A stretch of DNA of 64,000 nt from Ampullaceana balthica (taxonomy: Eukaryota > Mollusca > Gastropoda > Lymnaeidae). The stretch covers positions 258,472 through 322,471 of the forward strand of contig CALYLW010000690.1 of NCBI GenBank assembly GCA_944989445.1, written 5' to 3'. Made by a program: the position numbers and the translations under genes. The notes beneath the pieces are model-generated. The model did not search any database, was not told the origin of the DNA, and saw only the letters and a program-made list of their open reading frames with translations. Shown in pieces: positions 11,801 to 24,700 of the stretch (positions within the stretch are counted from its first letter, which is position 1; every line of letters starts with the position of its first letter).

Positions 11801-14800
11801 TAGGGAACATCTGTTACTGTGTAGTCTATAGCACGGGACCTATCAGGAGAGTGTTGGCTAGGGAACATCTGTTACTGTGTAGTCTATAGCACGGGACCTA
11901 TCAGGAGAGTGTTGGCTAGGGAACATCTGTTACTGTGTAGTCTATAGCACGGGACCTATCAGGAGAGTGTTGGCTAGGGAACATCTGTTACTGTGTAGTC
12001 TATAGCACGGGACCTATCAGGAGAGTGTTGGCTAGGGAACATCTGTTACAGTGTAGTCTATAGCACGGGACCTATCAGGAGAGTGTTGGCTAGGGAACAT
12101 CTGTTACAGGGTACACTGGGTAGTATATAGCACGGGACCTATCAGGAGAGTGTTGGCTAGGGAACATCTGTTACAGGGTACACTGGGTAGTATATATCAC
12201 GGGACCTATCAGGAGAGTGTTGGCTAGGGAACATCTGTTACAGTGTAGTCTATATCACGGGACCTATCAGGAGAGTGTTGGCTAGGGAACATCTGTTACA
12301 GTGTAGTCTATAGCACGGGACCTATCAGGAGAGTGTTGGCTAGGGAACATCTGTTACAGTGTAGTCTATAGCACGGGACCTATCAGGAGAGTGTTGGCTA
12401 GGGAACATCTGTTACAGTGTAGTCTATAGCACGGGACCTATCAGGAGAGTGTGGCTAGGGAACATCTGTTACAGTGTAGTCTATAGCACGGGACCTATCA
12501 GGAGAGTGTTGGCTAGGGAACATCTGTTACAGTGTAGTCTATAGCACGGGACCTATCAGGAGAGTGTTGGCTAGGGAACATCTGTTACAGTGTAGTCTAT
12601 AGCACGGGACCTATGAGGAGAGTGTTGGCTAGGGAACATCTGTTACAGTGTAGTCTATAGCACGGGACCTATCAGGAGAGTGTTGGCTAGGGAACATCTG
12701 TTACAGTGTAGTCTATAGCACGGGACCTATCAGGAGAGTGTGGCTAGGGAACATCTGTTACAGTGTAGTCTATAGCACGGGACCTATCAGGAGAGTGTTG
12801 GCTAGGGAACATCTGTTACAGTGTAGTCTATAGCACGGGACCTATCAGGAGAGTGTTGGCTAGGGAACATCTGTTACAGGGTACACTGGGTAGTATATAG
12901 CACGGGACCTATCAGGAGAGTGTTGGCTAGGGAACATCTGATACAGGGTACACTGGGTAGTATATATCACGGGACCTATCAGGAGAGTGTTGGCTAGGGA
13001 ACATCTGTTACAGTGTAGTCTATAGCACGGGACCTATCAGGAGAGTGTTGGCTAGGGAACATCTGTTACAGTGTAGTCTATATCACGGGACCTATCAGGA
13101 GAGTGTTGGCTAGGGAACATCTGTTACAGTGTAGTCTATAGCACGGGACCTATCAGGAGAGTGTGGCTAGGGAACATCTGTTACAGTGTAGTCTATAGCA
13201 CGGGACCTATCAGGAGAGTGTGGCTAGGGAACATCTGTTACAGTGTAGTCTATAGCACGGGACCTATCAGGAGAGTGTTGGCTAGGGAACATCTGTTACA
13301 GGGTACACTGGGTAGTATATAGCACGGGACCTATCAGGAGAGTGTTGGCTAGGGAACATCTGTTACAGGGTACACTGGGTAGTATATATCACGGGACCTA
13401 TCAGGAGAGTGTTGGCTAGGGAACATCTGTTACAGGGTACACTGGGTAGTATATATCACGGGACCTATCAGGAGAGTGTTGGCTAGGGAACATCTGTTAC
13501 AGTGTAGTCTATATCACGGGACCTATCAGGAGAGTGTTGGCTAGGGAACATCTGTTACAGGGTACACTGGGTAGTATATATCACGGGACCTATCAGGAGA
13601 GTGTTGGCTAGGGAACATCTGTTACAGTGTAGTCTATATCACGGGACCTATCAGGAGAGTGTTGGCTAGGGAACATCTGTTACAGGGTACACTGGGTAGT
13701 ATATATCACGGGACCTATCAGGAGAGTGTTGGCTAGGGAACATCTGTTACAGTGTAGTCTATATCACGGGACCTATCAGGAGAGTGTTGGCTAGGGAACA
13801 TCTGTTACAGGGTACACTGGGTAGTATATATCACGGGACCTATCAGGAGAGTGTGGCTAGGGAACATCTGTTACAGTGTAGTCTATAGCACGGGACCTAT
13901 CAGGAGAGTGTGGCTAGGGAACATCTGTTACAGTGTAGTCTATAGCACGGGACCTATCAGGAGAGTGTTGGCTAGGGAACATCTGTTACAGTGTAGTCTA
14001 TAGCAGGGGACCTATCAGGAGAGTGTTGGCTAGGGAACATCTGTTACAGTGTAGTCTATAGCACGGGACCTATCAGGAGAGTGTTGGCTAGGGAACATCT
14101 GTTACAGTGTAGTCTATAGCACGGGACCTATCAGGAGAGTGTTGGCTAGGGAACATCTGTTACAGTGTAGTCTATAGCACGGGACCTATCAGGAGAGTGT
14201 TGGCTAGGGAACATCTGTTACAGTGTAGTCTATAGCACGGGACCTATCAGGAGAGTGTTGGCTAGGGAACATCTGTTACAGTGTAGTCTATAGCACGGGA
14301 CCTATCAGGAGAGTGTTGGCTAGGGAACATCTGTTACAGTGTAGTCTATAGCACGGGACCTATCAGGAGAGTGTGGCTAGGGAACATCTGTTACAGTGTA
14401 GTCTATAGCACGGGACCTATCAGGAGAGTGTGGCTAGGGAACATCTGTTACAGTGTAGTCTATAGCACGGGACCTATCAGGAGAGTGTGGCTAGGGAACA
14501 TCTGTTACAGTGTAGTCTATAGCACGGGACCTATCGTGAGAGTGTGACTAGGGAACATCTGTTACAGGGTAGTCTATAGCACGGGACCTATCAGGAGAGT
14601 GTTGGCTAGGGAACATCTGTTACAGTGTAGTCTATAGCACGGGACCTATCAGGAGAGTGTGGCTAGGGAACATCTGTTACAGGCTAGTCTATAGCACGGG
14701 ACCTATCAGGAGAGTGTGGCTAGGGAACATCTGTTACAGGGTAGTCTATAGCACGGGACCTATCAGGAGAGTGTGGCTAGGGAACATCTGTTACAGGGTA

Positions 14801-17800
14801 GTCTATAGCACGGGACCTATCAGGAGAGTGTGGCTAGGGAACATCTGTTACAGTGTAGTCTATAGCACGGGACCTATCGTGAGAGTGTGACTAGGGAACA
14901 TCTGTTACAGTGTAGTCTATAGCACGGGACCTATCGTGAGAGTGTGACTAGTGAACATCTGTTACAGTGTAGTCTATAGCACGGGACCTATAGTGAGAGT
15001 GTGACTAGGGAACATCTGTTACAGTGTAGTCTATAGCACGGGACCTATCGTGAGAGTGTGACTAGGGAAGTACTTTGATATGGGCCTTATAGCGTAGCTC
15101 TGACACGGGACCTATCGTGAGAGTGTGACTAGGGAAGTACTTTGATATGGGCCTTATAGCGTAGCTCTGACACGGGACCTATCGTGAGAGTGTGACTAGG
15201 GAAGTACTTTGATATGGGCCTTATAGCGTAGCTCTGACACGGGACCTATCGTGAGAGTGTGACTAGGGAAGTACTTTGATATGGGCCTTATAGCGTATAG
15301 CTCTGACACGGGGAAAGCTATTCCGCAATACAAATGACCCGTCCACGCGATAAATGATGCTAACGTTTACTTGGAAGTATGTTCCGGAAATGTCTGCTAG
15401 ACTTAACTTGCTGTCACTGTTGCCCATTTAGTTAAATTATTACAATTTCCGGCAGTAGCTGGGTTGCCGCATCTCGCTGTTCAATGATAATGTTAGGCCA
15501 AAGTGGCGAGCTTTAGTTCTCATAAAGAATGCAGTTTTCGTTACTTAATCTTTTCTATATACAACTTTCACATAAAGGATTGTCAAAATATAATACCTTG
15601 CATACATTTATTATTAACGGCTTCATTGGCAAAAATTACATATCTGGGATCGAGATCACGTGTTAATTCTGTAATTGTTATCTAATTGACAGATTCAAGG
15701 AATGTTTATTTGAAATAACGTTTCATTAAAATTTCATATCATTTGTTGATTTCATTTTTTTAAAACAAAAATTAAACTTGTTAATTTGTTTCTAGCTTGG
15801 AAATAGTCATATAGAATTTGTTTCTAGCTTGAAAATAGTCATATAGAATTTGTTTCTAGCTTGAAAATAGTCATATAGAATTTTAACCTTCAGAGATGTG
15901 GAAGCGGGGGGGGGGTAGATCACCAAACAAACTTGATCCGCAAGTGGCTGTCTGTGCGTGCACGAGTAAATTATTGCTAATTGGTGCAGAAGTGTGCGGG
16001 CTTTTTTTAAACAACACCGTCACGACCTACTAGGTTCATCATCTGGGAGACAATTATATAGCATTTTAAAAACCTTATATTATATGGTCTTGAACTTGAA
16101 CTATCCCTTAACCCGTTGTTGGTTCGTTGGGGCAGGTTCGTGAACTGTTCACTAACACACGCCATTTGTCACGGGCCTGTGCTACCCTTTGAGAGTCGCT
16201 GAAAGACAGGCCGGTCCACTCTTTGATATCGTCCTCCCATCTTTTCTTTTGTCTGCCTCTTTTCCTTCCTCCCTGGACTGTGCCTTGTAATATGGTTTTT
16301 GCGAGACCTCCAGTTCTTGTCATGTGTCCGTACCATCTTAATTTCCTCTTCTTAATTGATGTGAGTATTGTGAGTAGGTCCTCGTAGGGCCCAATGACAG
16401 TACTTATTGTGTAGTTTGGGCTACTCTGGCAAGAATTTCTGGCTTTGAGCCTTCGTAAAATATTATGGGCCCCAGATACTTGAAGGTGGAGACTTCTTTG
16501 AGTTTTTGCCCGTTTATCCGAATCTCACTTGTGAATTAATTACTATTTGCCATGACCCTGGTCTTTTCTGCATTGATTTCCATGCCGTACGCCTTTGCTG
16601 TTTTCTCTAGCTTTGCGAGGAATTCTTTTAAGCCGTCCTCGCTACCAGCTAGGCCGTCAATGTCATCGGCGAAGCGTAGGTTGGTTATACTTCTCCCTCC
16701 GATGCTGACTATTCCAACATGGTCTTCTAGCACATCTGTCATGATCGTTTCAAGGAAGAGGTTGAAGAGGATGGTGAAAGTAAACATCCTTGTCTGACAC
16801 CAACAGTGGTCTTGAACCAATCTACCAGCTTGCTGTTGAAGAGTACTGCGCTGGTTGCTCTGTTGTGAAGGTTCTTGATCACTTCAATGATGTTTGCATT
16901 TATGTTGAATTTGTGCATCGTTGCCCATAGTGCCGCATGCTACACTCTGTCGAACGCTTTTTTAAAGTCTATAAAGTCTATATGGTCTATATTCACGAAT
17001 TATCTCTGTTCCAAAGACACAAACTAAAACATTTGGCAATAGGTCTTTCTCTTTTTGTGCCCTCAAGCAATGGAATTCTCTACCATTACTCATTCGCAGT
17101 ATTCCAACTGCTAAGGCTAAGACTGCACTAAAACACATCTCTTCAAACTTTAATTTCAAAATTAATGAAACAACAACCAAACAATTCTTTACATAATAAA
17201 CGTAGCATTATGTTTACTGTACTGTCATTATATGTTGTATTTAGCATACGAATGGTTTACATTGAATGATTTAATAATTATGCGTGTTACTGTTTTTGTG
17301 TAAAGCCAGTTTTAAAAATAAAAAAATAAACTAAATAGTAATAACGAGTTAACATGAGACTCCCTGAATTAAAGGTCTTTTACAGAGACTGACTAACAAA
17401 AAAATAGGTGGCCATTTTTTAATGTCACTGCCTGTAATGACGGCGCAGCTTGTTGCCCTTTGATCTCCCGGAAGTAAGAGAGTTGGTGGAGGTCGAGACG
17501 TCAGCGCACATGACATTGACATTAGAACAGCCGCACTTGTATCACTGCTGCTGTGAGTGCAGCGGCTCCTGGACACAAAATAGTTCCGTCCCCGAAGCCA
17601 GCATTTTAAAACGGGGGTTTGGAAACTTTTATTTATCTATTTTTTTCACCGGCCATTACTCATCTTGCTTAAGGGCAGTGACATGGGAATAGTGTGGACC
17701 TCAAACTCCATTGGGAGGGAAGGATATGATGGTGTTGCTAGTCGGGTAGACCTCGCGTCACGTGAGTCCTGCAACCCCCTCACCCCGACAATTGCGTGAA

Positions 17801-20800
17801 AGGAAGTGTGGGGGGGGGCGCTAGGATAAAGAAGTGATGCGAAGAAGTTATTTATTTCGTAGAAAGATTTCAAATTTAAAAAGCCAACTTTGAATCCAGG
17901 TTTTCGTGACGTAACTAGGTTAATTTTATCCAATGTGGAGGAAGTTTTTTCCCCTTTACTGTTCCTTTTCCATTAACGGGGAGAGAAAAAATCTGCGGTT
18001 TTGTCAAAGTTTCCGCAATAAAATTAAAGCGAAAAATGGATGATACATCGGAAAACTTTGACAAAAGAAAGAAAATTTAAAAGAGGTTGTTGGGTTATCG
18101 ACGTCCCTAGTAAACATACAGGATTGTTCTCGGCAACAAAAATGTATGAGTCACAGAGTAATTTAGTCATGATTCATTTGTATAGATATAATTGGTCACA
18201 GCGTTGCAGAGGACAGAAAAAAAAGAGGTAATTATAGTGGTAGAGGCTACACCAATAGGGGTGGGTAAACTTTTTCTACGTTGGGCCACATTGAAAACTT
18301 TATTGATATGTGGGGGGGGGGTCGCACAGTCAGACATATATTTTTTCTTCTTCAATAACAATTTACAACGTATCAAAATATGAATCAATCACAATAACCA
18401 TGTGTATGTCATTTTATTTCACATTCACACTCAATTACGCATGCACATTACATTTTAAAATATGAACTAAAACAGTATCTAATTCTATAATAAGATTTTA
18501 CTATTCATAATTATTTTCTACCAAAGTTTATTGCTACCTGTCGTAATAACTATGAGGAGGAAGAAATTAATTTACAAACACGAACTGACCACAGAATACA
18601 ATTATAATTAATAAGAAGTATGTAACTGGTCACAATTTGGGATAATGTTCTTTGAACTGTGGAATTAGATTATTGGTTTTGATTCCCTTGGTTAAATCAA
18701 AGTCTATTTGCTTTTAAATTAAAATTTTTACAAAACCGTTCAAAATGTAAAACGTAAACTAAAGCCACTTCCGGTTGAGCTGAAATGCAGTTTCGAATAA
18801 GGATGCTAACTATTAATGACTAAGGGGCCGTCCATAAAGTACGTCACGCTCCGAGGGGGGGGTCTAAGAAAGTGTGACACTTTGTGACAGGGGGAGGGGG
18901 ATCAGGCTATATGTGATGTCACACATTTATTATTTTTAGTATTTAAAAAAAAATTATTTATATTTTTTAGTAGAATTTAAATAGCTTTAAAAATAATTTT
19001 CAAAAATTTTGTGAAACAGAATTAGTTTTATGTCAAAATAGCATTGAAATGCGTATCTCCTGAATGTGTTGTTCATAAATCTGAATTGGATACAGCAGGA
19101 CTGATATCGAAGGATCAGGAATGGTTTGACAATCATGTTCGCACCAGCAAATATTTCACTCAAATTGTTATTAAATATCAGGACATGAAATGTTGACACA
19201 AAGCACGAAGCTCATATTTTAACATTTTACCTTAAAGATTCTTCCCTCCTCCAATCCCAATCAACCAAACAAATGATGGACTCAAAGCTTAAGAAAGAGC
19301 AGATGCAGATTCTCATAAATTTCCTTCCTTGTTTGTAGCACAAACTCTCAAATTTGATGAAATTATGCCAAGATCAACAGGAGCTTTCAAAGTACAACCA
19401 TATGATTACCAGCTTATTTGATCGACTTTGCAAAGTATGTCACTCATATTTTGCCTCACAAACAATGTTGAAGAAACATACAGGACAGCACAGAGCTCGG
19501 GCTCAGGAGAATGTGCCCACCCACACACAAACTGTTCAAGAATCAACTCAGATAAAACGCATCCGTCCTTTGAGAATCACTTCTTGAAGTCAAAGAGAAC
19601 CCATGGCAGTTATTGCCAGAGGAGAAAATGTACATACAGAGGCTGTTGAGTGGCTAGATGAGGACGAGTTGATTTGTCTGCAATTATCCTTCCAGGAAAC
19701 GATGATTGTGAAAGATTGATGTCAGTCGTAACTATGGATGAACACAGGTGATGTCCAGTGAATATTTTTGAATGAAATATAATTCATAGGACCATAATAA
19801 ACAGATTAAATATAGCACAAGAGTTGGTCACATTATTTGTCAATCATGTATTTTTTTTTAAAGTCAAATTGTTTTGTTTCCTTTTTATTATGTAATTTTA
19901 AAAATCTGGCTCCGGCTTCGGCTCCGGCAGGATTTCACTTCATAAATCCGGCTGGCCGCTAGATCCCTAATTTATATATATATTCATAATCATAATGGCC
20001 CCGGAAAATCCGGAATCCGGCCATTTTAACAAATCTGATTCCGGCTACAGCCGGATTTCACTTCATAAATCCGGCCCACTTCAACTGCCGCCAGATTTCA
20101 AAATTTTGAATCCGGTACATCCCTAATTTTAAGTGGAAATGTTATATTTGAATACAATTTAATAGTGAAGTGTATTTTAAGTATTAAATTAAATATTTTA
20201 ATTAGGTGTTAAGGGGAGGGGGTCCCGAGATTTGTGACAGTTTGTGACAGGGGGAGGGGGGGTCAAAAATGGTCAAAAATAGCGTGACGTACTTTATGGA
20301 CGGCCCCTAATGGTCACTAATCGATTCTGGAGCCATAAAACCGATTTAATATACAGGGATTCGAATTAAATAATCGGAATAGAATTTTAAAAATATAATG
20401 AAACTTCTAAACAAAGAAAATTAAAAATCGACATAAGATTGCAACATGTACATGCCTAAGGGCCGCATGATATACTCTGACGGGCCGAATACCGCCCGCT
20501 GGCCGTACTTTTCCGACCCATGGGCTACAAGGACCATTTCACTCTGTAACATTGGTAACGGGAAATAATTTTAAAGAGATTTGGATTTGAGATTGTGTTC
20601 GAAAAGTTCTTTAAAAAACAAATTCTAATTTTAAGGCTTGGGTTTGGAGGCTACATTATAAGCGATCTCCGAAATGAGCGTGTTAAATATTTTGAAAACA
20701 CAAGTCGCTGTCACACAACTAAACTATGTGCACATTTCTTAGCGATCAAACGTATAATTAAAATATACCCCACTCTCCCACCCTCCCCAGGCATGCTTGT

Positions 20801-21611
20801 GGACGGTGAGAGGTTCCTGTTGGGCAGTTGCTGGTTGTACTTCACCCACGTGCAGTTCCTGGATGTGGAGGGCACCAAGGTCCTGCGTGAGCCCTACGGC
20901 AGGGGAAGGGTGGGGCTCACCAGCAAACGTGCCTTGTTCCTGTCAACGGAAACCTACACAGGTGAGTTTGGGATGACCACTGGAGTTGAGTTTGTAATGA
21001 CTGCTGGAGGTGAGTTTGTAATGACTGCTGGAGGTGAGTTTGTAATGACCTCTGGATGTGAGTTAGGAATGACCACTGCAGGTGAGCTTGTAATGACCAC
21101 TGCAGGTGAGCTTGTAATGACCACCGGAGGTGAGTTTGGAATTACCACTGGAGCTGAGTTTGGATTGACTGCTGGAGGTGAGTTTGGAATGACTGCTGGA
21201 GGTAAGTTTGGAATGACTGCTGGAGGTGAGTTTGGAATGACCAATTGGCTCTACATGCAACTCTTAAGTTTTTGAAGAGTATATCTTTTCACTGATGGTA
21301 ACGCATCTGAATAGGCTGGATAGCGAAGTCAATAGTGTACTCGCCTCACAAGCGGAGGGGCGTGGGATCTAGCCCACGTTAACCCCACAATAAAAATGTT
21401 GATGAATGACTATCGCTAAAGAAGTCCTCCGCTGACCTGGAGAGGAGATGGGTGCCGCCAAGGTCTACCAAGCCCAGAGAAAGTTGTAATGGAAACTTTA
21501 GAACTCCCTACGACCACGAGGTTATGGGACACACACACAAAAACGCATCTAAAACAAAGACTCTCCGTCTCTCTCTCTCTTTTTTTCTCTCTCTCTCTCT
21601 ATCTCTTTCAT

Positions 21612-21655
<44 letters not shown>

Positions 21656-21663
21656 TCTTTCAT

Positions 21664-21706
<43 letters not shown>

Positions 21707-24700
21707 ATCTCTTTCATTATCTCTCTCTTTCTCTCTCTCTCACTTCAGATGCCAATCTTGAACAGTTCGGCGACACGACGAAAAGCCCCGACGGCCTGGG
21801 CTACAAGCTGGAGGTCTCCAAACGCAGCACCGTCACCTTCAAGAACATCCCCCTCAGCAACTTCCACAGCGCCGAGATGGAGGTGGTCACGGGCACAGCG
21901 GCGCAGACCAAAATCACAAAGAAGATCGGCTGCTGCACTTGTTTCGGGGTAAGCGTGTGTCGGTGCACTTGGGGTACATCGGCTGCGGCGGAGTTTACAT
22001 ATTTCTTATATGTTGTAATTGGTTACTTGTGCAGGCCTGTAGATTTAAAACAATACACTAATTAAGAAGGTGCCCGTCAGCTTAGTGTTTCGTTTAAACA
22101 AAAATGGTGATTAAAAATGTCTATTATATAAATATAATATCTAGGGTTGCGAAAATTAACGATTAATTGTTTAAAATTTTAATCGATTAAAATTAATTTG
22201 ATCGATTAATATTCTATTAAATTTAAGAAAATATTGCTTTTTTTAGAAAATTATTAATAACTATAAGGTCGTGGGTTCTTATCAGTGAACAGGCGTAGGA
22301 ACATGCTAGCAATATATCAAGGTTTATTTTTGAATTGTACACAATAGTGAATGAATATATAATTGGATATAAGACATATGTATAACTTACACTAAATAAA
22401 AACATTTTATAGTTTTCATATTTTAAATACTTAAAATCTTTAAAAATCGTTTGTCTGCTCAATAAAATATTTCTATATATTTTTTAACATACATGCAATG
22501 CAATATTTAGAAAACATAATTTATTAATACGGAATCTCATAGCATTTAAATTGCGTTTTTATAAAAAATTAAGTTCTGGTATCTTACTTATTTTCACAAC
22601 ACTATGCTTCATAAAATAAGTCAGAATAGGTGCTACTTGGTGTGTCATTGGTGCGATATCATTTAAATGGACGTTCAATATGATTATAATTGATATTTGT
22701 GTTACTTACATACTTTTCCCTCGTATTATTATTTATTTATTTAGACGTGCATAGGTTAAAAAAAAAGAAAGGTTTTCTTCCTTATTTTTTGCAAAGCAAA
22801 ACGAATTTGCTGTGTTATGTCCCGAAATTTGGGAGCCATGGAATCCCCGCGAAACAATGAATCGCAACTTAACGGGATCTATACAGTGGCGTAGCTAGAA
22901 TTTTTGCAGCCCGGGGCGGTCTCCAATTTTCCGCCCTCTTAGGGGCCGTCCATAAATGACGTCACGCACCGGGGGCGGGGAGGCGAGTTTCACATTTGAC
23001 GTCACATCAAAACGCGCAACTTTAAATAAAAGTTCACTTAAATATATGATTACCGAGTCTTTACGTGGCTTCACGAGTGTTACGATATTAGAGTGCAGCC
23101 TAACACTAAAAACATATTTAAATGACACAAAAATTGATTTGAAACATGCTCCTTTTCAAATAGAAAATACGGCTTCTATGGCCCGGGAGGGGGGGGGGAG
23201 CTTTGTGACTTCATATTGAAGAAGGGGTCTAAGTTTTTGTGACGACGTGTGACGAGGGGGGAGGGGGTGAAAAATCAGCCAAAATCGCGTAACGTCATTT
23301 ATGGACGGCCCCTTAATTGAATCATATGATGGTTTTTATAAATTAACAAACACGAATAAATAACTGTAATTGAAACGAAGTAAAGGTGGTAAACATTTTT
23401 ACCCTTGCATACCCTATTTATGTAAGTAGTAATATTAGAGGCCGCATAAAATGGTATACCTATAAATACGCATTTATAATAATACAAGATACTTTTTTAA
23501 AGGCCACAATAAAGTTTTTGAGGTCGCAGGTCCTCCCCCCTGCCCCCCCCAGTCCCCCCCCCCAAATGAGACAAAACATATTCCAAATTTACACCCAAAA
23601 ATATTACCAAGTAATATGCTTTTTTTTTAAATTTATATATGACTTTTTTTATAAACAAAAAGGTGTAAACATTAGTATGTAAACATATTTATACATTTAC
23701 TTACCTAACTTTCATAGTTCAAAAATCGTGCATTATGATATCAAAATTTAAATTATTTTTAATATCTTGTTCTATGGACAATATTGCAAGATTTTGTAGT
23801 CTTAAAGCTCTCATTGTGGAACGAAGATAATTTTTTATCAACTTCAGTTTGGAGAATCTCCTTTCACAACTAGATAAACTGATAGCAATTGTTGAAAAAA
23901 TTCTTAGCAAAATTATAATATTGGGTACATAATTTTCAAATCTATACTTTTGAATACATTTTAATAGACAAATGGGGCATTTCCCCACATTTTTCTAACA
24001 TAAAGCCTCTTCTTGTAGTGTAGGTACAGCCAGGGCTGGTCTTAGGCCACTGCAACCTATGCGGCCGCCTATCTTAATTTTCACTTGTTATCCTTATTAA
24101 TTCCCTACCCAGACTGGGCCCCGCGCAAACGGTTTCGCATACTAAGCCGCAGATGGCCCCGCAATTGCTAAGACCGGCTCTGTGTACAGCCATAAAAACC
24201 TGGATCCCTTTTCTTTCAATATTGAACTGTTCTTTATCAATGTCAATAAAGAAATTTATTTGATGTTCAAATTCTTCATTTAGTAGGTTACATGGTATTA
24301 TACACGACGGACATGCAACTCATCAACGTGTTCTTGTATTTCTTTTATAATTCCATCCATGGATAAAAACATTTCTCGTTGTACTTCTTGCTCTAAAGAT
24401 AGAACCCCGTCTTCTGCATTTTCTCCACTCATATTTTTTCTCCTTCTAACTCGGCGCTCAGTTGATATCTCCAACTCTCTATATCAGCGTTCTGTATTAG
24501 CACGTCTCTTTGTTTCATGAAATGGATTTGCATTATTTTTTTTAATAAAAACAACCCGTAAAAAACCAAGTTTTTGACTATAAATCCTTTACGTATGAGA
24601 CGTAACTAAAAGAATGTTCATTATAACACGCAGCGCAAGACCATCCAAAAATACAAAATTGCAGTTGTGTCGTAAAACGTGTTTAATATAATGCGCACCG

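Noticed and set aside
10353..15312. Regular array resembling CRISPR repeats
   Set aside because: Units are contiguous without unique spacers and the DNA is intron sequence of an animal gene.
20595..20790. Upstream extension of the open frame that contains gene 1 exon 3
   Set aside because: A strong polypyrimidine tract and CAG at 20790 mark the acceptor, and phase with exon 2 fits only a start at 20791.
21452..21952. Open frames with poly Ser-Leu across the CT tract
   Set aside because: Simple-sequence read-through; the true coding frame of exon 4 (21749-21948) is different.
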